A stretch of 64,000 bases of DNA from Alphaproteobacteria bacterium (GTDB taxonomy: Bacteria; Pseudomonadota; Alphaproteobacteria; Micropepsales; Micropepsaceae): positions 1 through 64,000 of the forward strand of contig WGNJ01000017.1 in assembly GCA_016124635.1 (NCBI GenBank), in the 5' to 3' direction. This document shows positions 26,151 through 35,138 of the stretch, one piece after another. Below the pieces are notes generated by a model. The model had not been told where the DNA came from, searched no databases, and saw only the letters and a program-made list of their open reading frames with translations. Every line of letters begins with the position of its first letter. Positions within the stretch are counted from its first letter, which is position 1. Position numbers and translations under genes: made by a program.

Positions 26151-27350
26151 CTATTGCGGTGAATGGAAAAGCGCTGCGATACCTTGGCCGCCGCCGACGC
26201 ACATTGTCTCGAGGCCGAGCTTCGCTTTGCGGCGCTGCATCTCATGCAAGAGCGTGGTCAGAATACGCACGCCGGTCGCGCCGATCGGATGGCCGAGCGA
26301 AATGCCCGAGCCGTTGACATTGAGCTTTTCGCGCTCGTCCCAGCCCCAACCTTTCAGCACGCCGAGGACTTGGGCGGCGAAGGCTTCGTTGAGCTCGACG
26401 AGGTCGACGTCCTTCCAGTTCGTCTTGGTGCGCGCGAAAAGCTTAGCGACGGCGGGTACGGGGCCGAGGCCCATCGTCGCCGGATGACAACCGGCAGCGG
26501 CCCAACCGGCAAGCACGCCCATCGGCTTCAAGTTGAGCGATGCGAGTTTGTCTTCGGCGACGATGACACAAGCCGCTGCGGCGTCGTTCTGCTGGCTCGA
26601 ATTGCCGGCGGTGACGATGCCGCCTTTCATGATCGGCTTTAGGCTCCCAAGGCTTTCGGCCGTCGTGCCCGGGCGCACGCCTTCATCCTTGGCGACAAGT
26701 AGCGCTTCGCCTTTTCTCTGCGGCACTGCGACGGGCACAATCTCGTCGGCGAAGACGCCGGTCGATTGCGCGAGCGCCGCGCGCCGGTGGCTTTCGGCGG
26801 CGAAAGCGTCAGAGTCGGTGCGCGAGATCTGGCACTCCTTCGCGACGTTCTCCGCCGTTTCGATCATGCCGGAGATGACGCCGAAACGTTCGACGGGTTG
26901 TGAGCGTTCACGGCCGCGCTCGAGACGATCGTAGAGCTGCACGTTGCCGGCTCTCGCGCCCGAGCGCATCGCCGTCGTGTAGTACTCGATATTGCTCATG
27001 CTCTCGACGCCGCCGGCGATGACGACATCGGCGGCGCCGGTCTCGACCATCATCGCGGCGGTGACGATCGCTTGCAGGCCGCCGCCGCAGCGGCGATCGA
27101 CCTGTGCGCCCGGCACTTCGATCGGCAGGTCGGCGGCGAGTGCCGCCCAGCGGCCGATGCAGGGGGCTTCGCTGTTGGCGTAGCTCTGGGCGAAGACGAC
27201 GTCTTCGATGCGGGCGGGATCGATGCCGCTGCGCTTCACTGTCTCGCGAACGACGTGCGCCGCAAGCTGTTCGCCCGGCACGTCTTTCAACGCGCCCAAA
27301 TATTTTCCGACCGGCGTGCGCACCGGGGCCACGATGGCTGCTCGACGCAT
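26151..27350 (-). CDS. Acetyl-CoA C-acyltransferase (thiolase)
   Basis: A 399-residue thiolase. The nucleophilic Cys is in VDRRCGGGLQAIV near residue 88, the His in GSGISLGHPIGATG and the second Cys in ETMCVGGGQG. It is a paralogue of the thiolase at 18330 but clearly divergent, and sits in a different operon with a CoA-transferase, so it probably serves a different acyl-CoA. Its start overlaps the CoA-transferase stop (TGATG). Degradative cleavage of a 3-ketoacyl-CoA is the likely direction. Confidence 0.92.
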   Translation of the reverse strand: MRRAAIVAPVRTPVGKYLGALKDVPGEQLAAHVVRETVKRSGIDPARIEDVVFAQSYANSEAPCIGRWAALAADLPIEVPGAQVDRRCGGGLQAIVTAAMMVETGAADVVIAGGVESMSNIEYYTTAMRSGARAGNVQLYDRLERGRERSQPVERFGVISGMIETAENVAKECQISRTDSDAFAAESHRRAALAQSTGVFADEIVPVAVPQRKGEALLVAKDEGVRPGTTAESLGSLKPIMKGGIVTAGNSSQQNDAAAACVIVAEDKLASLNLKPMGVLAGWAAAGCHPATMGLGPVPAVAKLFARTKTNWKDVDLVELNEAFAAQVLGVLKGWGWDEREKLNVNGSGISLGHPIGATGVRILTTLLHEMQRRKAKLGLETMCVGGGQGIAALFHSPQ

Positions 27351-28477
27351 CAGACGATTCCCTTCTCTTTCAATTCCGCGATACGCGACGCGGCGATGCC
27401 CCAGTCACGCAGCGCGCTTTCGTTGTGCGCTCCGATTGCCGGCGGCGGACCTTGCACGGCACCGGGCGTCTTGTCGAAACGCGGCGCTGGGGCAGGCTGG
27501 ATGACACCTTCGATTTCGACGAATGCGTCACGCTCCTTGTTGTGAGGATAGGACGGCACTTCGTCGATTTCGAGCACCGGCGCAAAGCAGACGTCGGTGC
27601 CTTCCATGATCGCGCACCACTCAGCGCGTGTCTTGGTCGCGATGGTGCGCGCGACCTTCTCTTTCAGCTCAGGCCAGCGGGCGCGGTCCATTTGCGCGTC
27701 GAACGCCGGATCGGTGAGGCCCGCCTTTTCGCGCAGCAATTTGTAAAATTGCGGTTCGATCGAGCCGAGGGCGATCCATTCGCCGTCGGCACATTTGTAG
27801 GTGTCGTAGAATGGCGCGCCGCCGTCGATGCGGTTGTCGGCGCGGCGCTTCGACTGAACGCCTTCCGCGCGGAAGCCGTAGAAATAAGACATCAGCGACG
27901 CGGCGCCATCGACCATGGCGGCGTCGACGACTTGGCCCTCGCCGGTCGCGCGTGCATGCATCACGGCGGCGAGGAGCCCTACGATCAGATAAAGCGAACC
28001 GCCGCCGAAATCGCCGACGAGATTGAGCGGCGGTATCGGCTTCTCGCGGGTTCCGATGGCGTGCAACGCGCCGGTGATGGCGATGTAGTTGATGTCGTGG
28101 CCCGCGGCTTGCGCGAGCGGACCGGTCTGACCCCATCCGGTCATGCGGCCGTAGACGAGCTTCGGATTGCGCTTCAGGGCGACGTCGGGGCCGAGGCCCA
28201 AACGCTCCATGACGCCGGGGCGAAAGCCCTCAAAGACGATCTCAGCGCGTTCAAAGAGCTCGAGGCAGAGCGCGATGGCGTTCTTGTTCTTGAGATCGAG
28301 CGCGATCGAGCGGCGGCCGCGTTGGGTCACCATATGCGAGGCCGAGGGCCGGGCGTCCTTGCGGTCGATGCGAACGACGTCGGCGCCGAGGTCCGACAAG
28401 AGCATGCCGGCGAAGGGCCCAGGGCCGATGCCGGCAAACTCAACGACGCGCAAGCCTTTCAGCGGACCTTGGGCCAC
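27350..28477 (-). CDS. CaiB/BaiF CoA-transferase family (alpha-methylacyl-CoA racemase-like)
   Basis: A 375-residue family III CoA-transferase-fold protein beginning VAQGPLKGLRVVEFAGIGPG. The conserved LLSDLGADVVRIDR block is near residue 35; GHDINYIAITGAL near residue 125 and GDFGGGS near residue 152 supply the His and Asp used by alpha-methylacyl-CoA racemase. Racemisation of 2-methyl-branched acyl-CoA is the best guess, CoA transfer the alternative. The GTG start is chosen because GGAGAGG lies 6 nt upstream; an ATG ten codons earlier has no such site. It is followed by the thiolase with a 1-nt overlap. Confidence 0.87.
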   Translation of the reverse strand: MAQGPLKGLRVVEFAGIGPGPFAGMLLSDLGADVVRIDRKDARPSASHMVTQRGRRSIALDLKNKNAIALCLELFERAEIVFEGFRPGVMERLGLGPDVALKRNPKLVYGRMTGWGQTGPLAQAAGHDINYIAITGALHAIGTREKPIPPLNLVGDFGGGSLYLIVGLLAAVMHARATGEGQVVDAAMVDGAASLMSYFYGFRAEGVQSKRRADNRIDGGAPFYDTYKCADGEWIALGSIEPQFYKLLREKAGLTDPAFDAQMDRARWPELKEKVARTIATKTRAEWCAIMEGTDVCFAPVLEIDEVPSYPHNKERDAFVEIEGVIQPAPAPRFDKTPGAVQGPPPAIGAHNESALRDWGIAASRIAELKEKGIV

Positions 28478-28540
28478 CCTGCCTCTCCAATGCTCTTGGC
28501 CACCCATCAGTGGCCGAAAGCGCGTCGGAAGTGCAAGGCG

Positions 28541-29131
28541 TCAGTGCGCCTTGAGGCAGCGGGCCAATTCTTTGAGGGCATCAGCAGCGGTGACGCCGAG
28601 CTTGTCCAGGCGGCCCGAGCGGGCGAGCGTCGCGAGGCCGATGGCCGCCGCCGAAAAACCCAGGGCACGGGCATGGGCCTGCTTCGGCGGCAAATCCGAT
28701 AGTTCCAGCGGTTCGCTCAGCGTCTGAAAGAGGCCGATGAGGCGGCCCGTGAGCGCGCGGTCGTTGCCCGGCTCGATCTCATCTTCGCTGTCGAGCTCGA
28801 AAAGCGTGTGAGCGGCAGCAAAGGCCGACGCGGCGGCGGCAGCGCGTTCGGCCGCATCTTTTGAAGGCTCTGTCTTGATCTGCTTGGTGAGCGAGGAGAG
28901 TTCCTGGATCGCGAGCTCGCTCATGATCGCGGCTTTGGAGTCGAAATAGAAATAGACCGCCCCGGCAACGTAGCCGGCCTCGGCAGCCACGGCGCGGATT
29001 GTCAGACCCTTCACGCCCTCGCGTGCCAATACCTTGCGCGCTGCACTGAGTATTTCGTTGCGCTTGTGAGCATGAGCGGCTTCGCGTCGCGCTTCCTTGC
29101 GCGCGTCGTTCGTCAGTTCGGCATGCGACAT
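28541..29131 (-). CDS. TetR-family regulator
   Basis: A 196-residue TetR-type regulator. The N-terminal helix-turn-helix (about residues 25-70) contains ILSAARKVLAREG, TIRAVAAEAGYVAGAVYFYF and the FDSKAAI signature. The C-terminal ligand domain is divergent. The ATG at MSHAEL is preceded by GGAGG at 6 nt. It is first in the operon with CoA-transferase, thiolase and thioesterase genes. Two 17-bp palindromes at 29179-29221 in its promoter suggest autoregulation, probably lifted by an acyl-CoA. Confidence 0.88.
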   Translation of the reverse strand: MSHAELTNDARKEARREAAHAHKRNEILSAARKVLAREGVKGLTIRAVAAEAGYVAGAVYFYFDSKAAIMSELAIQELSSLTKQIKTEPSKDAAERAAAAASAFAAAHTLFELDSEDEIEPGNDRALTGRLIGLFQTLSEPLELSDLPPKQAHARALGFSAAAIGLATLARSGRLDKLGVTAADALKELARCLKAH

Positions 29132-29178
29132 TGATGGCCTCCAGCGCACGAATCACTGGAGCAACAGCGTGCATATCG

Positions 29179-29221
29179 GTTGAACGGCGTTCAACGATTG
29201 CGTCTCAAGCGAATCGCTTGA
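29179..29221. promoter_or_regulatory. Pair of 17-bp palindromes, candidate TetR operators
   Basis: GTTGAAC-GGC-GTTCAAC (29179-29195) and TCAAGCG-AAT-CGCTTGA (29205-29221), each with perfect 7-bp arms around a 3-nt centre, 9 nt apart and 48-90 bp upstream of the TetR start. The size and placement are typical for a TetR operator pair. Confidence 0.6.
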
Positions 29222-29287
29222 ACCCACAATTCGGTTGCGAAGCGTGACTCGAAAGACTCACTTCGCCGGTCGGGGTATCGGCGGTTG

Positions 29288-30313
29288 CTAGAGACCGGCT
29301 CGCTGCATCAACGGTTGAAGCGTCACGTCGATCGACGGAGACTCTTTCTTCAAGAACGCGAGCAGTGCGCGTTCGTTCTCGTCGATTGAGCCGTCACGCA
29401 TGATGCGCTCGGCAAGCCAGCGCGCCTCGTCGGCATCCACGGCTTCGCGTGCCGCGGCGGCCTTTGCAGCGGCAGCAATGGCGTCGGCTTCCTTGCGGAA
29501 GTGCTTCGACCAGGTCGGATCGAACTCATCCATAACTTGACGTGACGGGATGTCGCCGCGGGCGAGGGCGCTGGCGACGCCCGAAAGCAGCGCGCCCATG
29601 GAACCGCGCTCGTCGAGCCAGTGCTCGCGATGTGCGGCTTCTTCGCGCGTGGGTGCGGGCCGCAGTTCGAGCGGATTGGTCAGGTGATTGGCGATGGCGT
29701 GGACGAAGAACTCCCGCCATGCCGGATCATTGCCAGCCGTGCTGGCGGCATCGTTGATGTCAAACAGCAATTCGGCTTCGCGGCGCGTCACCAGGAGGCT
29801 GCCGTCGCCCGCCGGGGCATAGAGCGCCTTGGTCAAGATTGCGACGTCGCCCTCGCCGATCGCAATGCACGGGCGGTTGGCGCCGAACGGCGTGTCGCCG
29901 GTGCGCATCACGCTTTGGCGGACGGCATCGAGCACCAGCGTCGTCAGATCGTCGGGAACCTGGCGAGCCCAATGCACGACGTTCAACACCAGTTCGAGCT
30001 CGGTCTCGCCGTCGATGTGGCCGTCGGCCGTGACCTGATCGACCAGATAGCGGCTCAACTCCGGCGTGACGTAGCCGCGCGGCTCAGTCTGCCAGACGAA
30101 ATAATCGGTCAGAGCTTCGACATAGAGTGCGACGAATGCCGGATCCTTCGTCTTGCAAGCGTCATTGAGCGAAAAGAGAAGGTCGGCGTCCTCGCGCGAG
30201 ACGACATTGTCGCCGTAGATGAATTGGCGCAGCTGGAGCGCATGCTGAGCTTCAATGCGGCCAAGAGCTTTCAGATTGTCGTCGAGCTGTTCAACTTGCA
30301 GCGGCAGCGCCAT
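29288..30313 (-). CDS. Hypothetical protein with internal repeats
   Basis: A 341-residue acidic, all-alpha protein without signal peptide or membrane helix. A pattern recurs: REDADLLFSLNDA near residue 41 followed by VALYVEALTDYFV, then RREAELLFDINDA near residue 177 followed by REFFVHAIANHLT, and DEARWLAERIMRDGSID near residue 296. Acidic loops such as DGHIDGETE and DGSIDENE recur. This resembles TerB/EF-hand-like repeat architecture, but no family is recognised. GAGGGGAAA precedes the ATG. It lies 129 bp downstream of the acyl-CoA dehydrogenase on the same strand. Function unknown. Confidence 0.76.
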   Translation of the reverse strand: MALPLQVEQLDDNLKALGRIEAQHALQLRQFIYGDNVVSREDADLLFSLNDACKTKDPAFVALYVEALTDYFVWQTEPRGYVTPELSRYLVDQVTADGHIDGETELELVLNVVHWARQVPDDLTTLVLDAVRQSVMRTGDTPFGANRPCIAIGEGDVAILTKALYAPAGDGSLLVTRREAELLFDINDAASTAGNDPAWREFFVHAIANHLTNPLELRPAPTREEAAHREHWLDERGSMGALLSGVASALARGDIPSRQVMDEFDPTWSKHFRKEADAIAAAAKAAAAREAVDADEARWLAERIMRDGSIDENERALLAFLKKESPSIDVTLQPLMQRAGL

Positions 30314-30442
30314 GTCAGATTTCCCCTCGCATAGGCTTCGGCTCGCGGAAGTCTGACGGGCAAGCGTTAAGAAGGCCGAAAGGAATTCTTACGAATGGGT
30401 TTATGGGCTTGTTGCGTTGCCTGCCCATTGTGAGCAAGCAAA

Positions 30443-31624
30443 CTAAAGGCCCATCTGCCTCGCGGCGAGGTCGCGCATGATCTCCTCCGAACCACCGCCA
30501 ATGGCATTGACACGCACCTCCCTGTAGATGCGCTCGACCTTGTTGCCGCGCATATAGCTGGCGCCGCCCATGATCTGCATCGCTTCGCGCGCACAGAATT
30601 CCATCGTCTGGGTCGCTTGCACTTTGAGCAGCGCGAGGTCGGCCGCCGGCGTTTCGCCGTTCTGGACGCGCCACGTGCAGATTTCGAGATAGGCCTGCGT
30701 CGCGTTCACGTGGCGGACCATCTCGGCAATCTTGTGACGAATGACTTGGTGATCGGCGAGGCGCTTGCCGAAGGTCTGGCGCTGTTGCGCCCACTTCACG
30801 GCTTCTTCGATGCAAACCCGCGCGGCCGCGTTGGCGCTCGCAGCCATGCCCAAGCGCTCTCCGTTGAAGTTGAGCATGATGCCAATGAAGCCTTGGTTCT
30901 CGCCACCGATCAGATTTTCCTTCGGCACGCGCACGTCGTCGAAATAGAGCGCAGCGGTATCCGAGGCCCACCAACCTTGCTTCTTGAGATTGGTGCGGGC
31001 GACGCCCTTGCGATCCGCTTCGATCAACATCAGTGAAATGCCGCCCATCCCGGGTCCGCCGGTCCGCACGGCTGTCGTGAAATAGTCGGCGCGCATGCCG
31101 CCGGTGATGAACATCTTCGAACCGTTGATGACGTAATCGTCGCCATCGCGCCGCGCACGGGTCAAAAGCTGGGCGACGTCCGAGCCGCCCGACGGCTCGG
31201 TAATGGCGAGCGAGATGTGCTTGTCGCCCGCGAGCACGGGCGGCGCGATGCGCTGCTTCATCTCATCGGTGCCGATGGCGATGATCGGCGGCAGGCCGAT
31301 ACCATGGACCATGAGCGAGGCGAAGACGCCGCCGGCGCCGATGCGGCCAGTTTCCTCCGACGTGACGACGGAGTGGAATTTGTCGAGGCCCTCTCTGATG
31401 CCGCCGTATTCTTCAGGATAGCCCATGCGCAAGAGACCGAAGTCGGAGGCCTTCTTGTATAGCTCGAGCGGGATCTCACCCTTTTCGTCCCATTCGTCGA
31501 CGTAGGGCGCGATCTCCTTCTCAAGCCAGCGGCGCAGGTTGCGGCGCCATTCATGATGGCTTTCATTGAGAAAGGGCGAGGTTGGGTGTGTGGTGTCGAA
31601 ATCGATGGTGCCGCCTTTGGGCAT
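30443..31624 (-). CDS. Acyl-CoA dehydrogenase
   Basis: A 393-residue acyl-CoA dehydrogenase beginning MPKGGTIDFDTTHPTS. Conserved blocks: ITEPSGGSDVAQLLTRA, QTFGKRLADHQ, MGGASYMRGNKVERIYREVR and the C-terminal GGGSEEIMRD. The start is chosen because the family-like sequence begins there; the 47 upstream codons are Arg-rich and unlike the family. It is divergent from the P450 gene with 188 bp between, so the two may be co-regulated. The substrate is unknown. Confidence 0.91.
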   Translation of the reverse strand: MPKGGTIDFDTTHPTSPFLNESHHEWRRNLRRWLEKEIAPYVDEWDEKGEIPLELYKKASDFGLLRMGYPEEYGGIREGLDKFHSVVTSEETGRIGAGGVFASLMVHGIGLPPIIAIGTDEMKQRIAPPVLAGDKHISLAITEPSGGSDVAQLLTRARRDGDDYVINGSKMFITGGMRADYFTTAVRTGGPGMGGISLMLIEADRKGVARTNLKKQGWWASDTAALYFDDVRVPKENLIGGENQGFIGIMLNFNGERLGMAASANAAARVCIEEAVKWAQQRQTFGKRLADHQVIRHKIAEMVRHVNATQAYLEICTWRVQNGETPAADLALLKVQATQTMEFCAREAMQIMGGASYMRGNKVERIYREVRVNAIGGGSEEIMRDLAARQMGL

Positions 31625-31812
31625 GGAGGTTTCCCTGTCGGTTTCGGCGAATAGTGACGCTTCGCGGCGCGCACGGCAATCGGCCCTGCCTGACGTTACG
31701 ACTTGCAAAGCAGCGAGGCGTCGGAACTGAGCGAAGCCGTTGCCTTCGCCGCGCGACCGCAGCAATGTAGGCGCAACAAGCCATTCGAAAAAACGAAATT
31801 GGGAGATTTGCC

Positions 31813-33132
31813 ATGAGTGGAGCTGCCGCGGTCGCCAACCCGTTTCCAGGATACTCGTTAGGAACGATCGACGATCAGATCGTCAACCCCGAGCTCTATC
31901 AAAGCGAGAAGATCCACGACGTCTACGCGACGCTCAGGCGCGAAGACCCGGTGCATTGGACGGCGCCGATCGGCTTTCGGCCGTTCTGGTCGATCACCAA
32001 GCACGCCGACATCATGGAGGTCGAGAAGAACCACCCGATCTTCGTGAATCGTTTGCGCACCTATCTGTCGCCGATCCAGGGCGAGGAGTGGGTGAAGTCG
32101 ATGACCGGCGACACGCACCTCTTTCGGACGCTGGTCGATCTCGACGACCCCATTCACATGAAGTTGCGCGGGCTGACGCAAAGCTGGTTCATGCCGCCCA
32201 ACCTCAAGAAACTCGAAGCCCGCATCGCGCAGATCGCGAAAGACCACGTCGATCGCATGCAGGCGTTGGGCGATCACTGTGATTTTGTCAAGGAGGTGGC
32301 GCTTTGGTATCCCTTGCGCGTGATCATGATGATCCTCGGCGTGCCACCCGAGGACGAGCCTTTCATGCTCAAGATGACGCAAGAAATTTTCGGGCCCGGC
32401 GACCCAGACGTGGCCGCTCAGACGGCGCACAAGGCGGACACCGCGGCGTTTGGCGCGTCAGGCGAGCAAACCGTCGACTTGATGCAAACGGCGATGAAGC
32501 TCTTCGAATATTTCGGCGCGATCACGGCCGACCGGCGCAAGCATCCGAAGGACGACGTCGCCAGCGTCATCGCCAACGGTATGATCGACGGACAGCCGAT
32601 CGGCGACCGCGAGGCGATGAGCTACTACATCATCGTGGCGACGGCCGGCCACGATACGACAAGCTCGACGGCTGCCGGAGGGCTGTTGCAGTTGCTCAAG
32701 AGTCCGGAGCAGCTGGCGAAGCTCAAAGGCGACATGAGCCTGGTACCGAACTTCGTCGAGGAATCGATCCGCTGGGTGACACCGGTGAAGCACTTCATGC
32801 GCACGGCGATGCAGGACTACACACTCAACGGCAAGAAGATCAAAGAGGGCGACGGCCTCTGCATGTTCTATTGGTCGGGCAATCGCGACGAAGAGGTGTT
32901 CGAAGAGCCGTTCAAATTTAAAGTCGACCGCAACGTCTCAAAGCACGTCGCGTTCGGCTACGGCGTGCATGTGTGCCTCGGCATGCACCTCGCGCGCATG
33001 GAGATCAGGGCGCTCTACAACGAGCTGTTGCCGCGACTGAAGTCGATCGAGCTCGCTGGTGAGCCGAAGAACACGCTGGCGAACTTCGTGAGCGGGCTGA
33101 AGACGCTGCCGGTACGGTACAAGTTTGCCTAA
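31813..33132 (+). CDS. Cytochrome P450
   Basis: A 439-residue soluble bacterial class I P450. The I-helix oxygen-activation motif AGHDTTS is near residue 278, the K-helix ExxR is in EESIRW near residue 317, and the heme-ligand motif FGYGVHVCLG places the thiolate at Cys388. GGGAG lies just upstream of the ATG. No ferredoxin or reductase gene is adjacent. The surrounding acyl-CoA genes suggest hydroxylation of an aliphatic, terpenoid or steroid side chain before CoA activation, but the sequence alone does not identify the substrate. The 3' end overlaps the carboxylase gene by 4 nt (convergent). Confidence 0.95.
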   Translation: MSGAAAVANPFPGYSLGTIDDQIVNPELYQSEKIHDVYATLRREDPVHWTAPIGFRPFWSITKHADIMEVEKNHPIFVNRLRTYLSPIQGEEWVKSMTGDTHLFRTLVDLDDPIHMKLRGLTQSWFMPPNLKKLEARIAQIAKDHVDRMQALGDHCDFVKEVALWYPLRVIMMILGVPPEDEPFMLKMTQEIFGPGDPDVAAQTAHKADTAAFGASGEQTVDLMQTAMKLFEYFGAITADRRKHPKDDVASVIANGMIDGQPIGDREAMSYYIIVATAGHDTTSSTAAGGLLQLLKSPEQLAKLKGDMSLVPNFVEESIRWVTPVKHFMRTAMQDYTLNGKKIKEGDGLCMFYWSGNRDEEVFEEPFKFKVDRNVSKHVAFGYGVHVCLGMHLARMEIRALYNELLPRLKSIELAGEPKNTLANFVSGLKTLPVRYKFA

Positions 33133-35138
33133 GAGGCCGCGATTGTCGCCAGTATTTGGCGGTTGGTCGCTTGGTCGCCTGGTTTGACCGCGACTGATGC
33201 GACGGTGCCAGAAATACGGGCGGTGATCTCGTGCTCCATCTTCATCGCTTCGAGGATGACGAGCACTTTGCCCTTCTTGACCTTTGCGCCGGGCTCGATG
33301 TTGACGCGTACGATCTTGCCGGCCATCGGTGCTCGCACCGCTCCGTCGCCGGCCGAGTCTTTCGGTTCGGCAGGGGCGTAGGTGATGTCTTCGAACAGCG
33401 CGTCCCGACCGCGGAAGTGCACGTGGATTCGATTGACGCTGCAATTGACCCAAGCATCGTCGGCGATCCCGTCAGATTCGATACGCAGTCGGCCTGCGTT
33501 GTTCGATTCGGAGGCTGCAATTTGCAAGCCATCGAGCTTGCCGTTTTCGACGACGAGCGTGCGCGTCTTTGTTCTCTCCCGCAGAATCACGATGGCGCGG
33601 CTTGTACCTGTCGATCGCCAGCCGTTTGTACTATCGGCACGGGCAAGCCTTAAACCGGCGATAGCGGCGAGGGGGGTCGAAAGATTGTCATCGGTGTAGC
33701 CCGGTTCGCGTTCGACCCAGCGAATGTCGACCGCACCCTTCAGCACGGCCTCGCGCTTCAAGACATCGATCAGAAAGTTTCGATTTGTTCGAATGCCGAC
33801 GACCTGCGCTTTCTCGAGTCCGGAGATGAGTTTGAGCCGTGCTTCGTCGCGCGTTTCCCCACGAGCAATCATTTTCACGAGGAGCGAATCGTAATGGCCC
33901 GACGCGGGATTGCCGTCAGCCTCGACTCCGTCCGCACGCACGTCGCCGCCCCAATAGATTTCTTCAATTGGTCCGACCTGTGGCGCGAAGTTGTCGGCTG
34001 GATCCTCGGCACATAAGCGCGCTTCGATTGCGTGACCGCTCCATGTGACCTGGTCCTGAGGGCCGCTGATTTTCGTGTTAGGCGGCAACGCCGCGCCTTC
34101 CTTAAGTGTCCCGTATACCACCGCTTTCTCGAACCGAAACCCCGAACCCCTCAGTACGACCGGCATGCCCATCGCGACGTCGAATTGCATCTGAATCAGG
34201 TTTGCGTGCACGACCTCTTCGGTGACGGGGTGTTCGACCTGGATGCGGGTGTTCATTTCCAGGAAGTAGAACTTACCGTCGCGGTCGAGGAGGAACTCGA
34301 CCGTGCCGGCGTTGGTGTAGTTTACCGCGCGGGCTAAGCGAACGGCGGCGTCGCCCATGCGGGCGCGGAGTTCTTCGCCTACGCCCGGCGCCGGTGCTTC
34401 CTCGATGAGCTTTTGGTTACGGCGCTGAACCGAGCAGTCGCGCTCGCCCAAGTGAATGATGTTGCCGTGCACGTCGCCGAAGACTTGCACTTCGACGTGG
34501 CGCACATGATCGAGCGCCCGCTCGAGGATCACCTTGTCGGAGGCAAAGGCCGAGAGCGACTCGCGGCGCGCCGAGGCAAGGGCATCGGCGAAGTGGCCTT
34601 CGCTGGTAACGCGGCGCTGGCCGCGGCCGCCGCCGCCGTTCGCCGCTTTGATCAAGACCGGCCAACCGATCTTCTTGGCTTCGGCAAGGAGGCGTTCGTC
34701 GGATTGATCGTCGCCGTCGTAGCCCGGGATGACAGGAACGTCGGCCTTGCGTGCGATCTGCTTGGCAGCGCCTTTGTCGCCCATGGCGCGGATCGCATCG
34801 GGCGACGGACCGATCCAGACCAGGCCCGCGTCGATCACGGTTTGCGCGAAGTCGGCGTTTTCGGAGAGGAAGCCGTAGCCGGGATGAATGGCCTCGGCGT
34901 TGGTTTGCTTTGCCGCCGCGATGATCTTCTCGCCGTTCAAATAGGATTCGCGTGCCGGCGACGCGCCGATGTGGACGGCCGCGTCGGCGTCTTGCACATG
35001 AAGGGCGTTCTTGTCGGCGTCGGAATAGACGGCGATGGACCGCAGACACGCGGCCTTTGCCTCGCGCACAATACGCACAGCGATCTCGCCGCGGTTGGCG
35101 ACGAGAACGGATTTGAACGGGCGAGCGAGCGGTGTCAC
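33129..35138 (-). CDS. Acyl-CoA carboxylase alpha subunit (biotin carboxylase plus BCCP)
   Basis: A 669-residue biotin-dependent carboxylase subunit. Biotin carboxylase occupies about residues 1-450 (VANRGEIAVRI, HPGYGFLSENADFA, the Gly-rich ATP loop NGGGGRGQR, EMNTRIQVEHPVTE). A linker domain and a C-terminal biotinyl domain with EAMKMEHE near residue 632 follow. It carboxylates biotin with ATP and bicarbonate. The length matches methylcrotonyl-, geranyl- or propionyl-type carboxylases rather than acetyl-CoA carboxylase AccC. The GTG start overlaps the preceding stop by 4 nt. The beta subunit is the first gene of the same operon, at 38002. Confidence 0.94.
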   Translation of the reverse strand: MTPLARPFKSVLVANRGEIAVRIVREAKAACLRSIAVYSDADKNALHVQDADAAVHIGASPARESYLNGEKIIAAAKQTNAEAIHPGYGFLSENADFAQTVIDAGLVWIGPSPDAIRAMGDKGAAKQIARKADVPVIPGYDGDDQSDERLLAEAKKIGWPVLIKAANGGGGRGQRRVTSEGHFADALASARRESLSAFASDKVILERALDHVRHVEVQVFGDVHGNIIHLGERDCSVQRRNQKLIEEAPAPGVGEELRARMGDAAVRLARAVNYTNAGTVEFLLDRDGKFYFLEMNTRIQVEHPVTEEVVHANLIQMQFDVAMGMPVVLRGSGFRFEKAVVYGTLKEGAALPPNTKISGPQDQVTWSGHAIEARLCAEDPADNFAPQVGPIEEIYWGGDVRADGVEADGNPASGHYDSLLVKMIARGETRDEARLKLISGLEKAQVVGIRTNRNFLIDVLKREAVLKGAVDIRWVEREPGYTDDNLSTPLAAIAGLRLARADSTNGWRSTGTSRAIVILRERTKTRTLVVENGKLDGLQIAASESNNAGRLRIESDGIADDAWVNCSVNRIHVHFRGRDALFEDITYAPAEPKDSAGDGAVRAPMAGKIVRVNIEPGAKVKKGKVLVILEAMKMEHEITARISGTVASVAVKPGDQATNRQILATIAAS

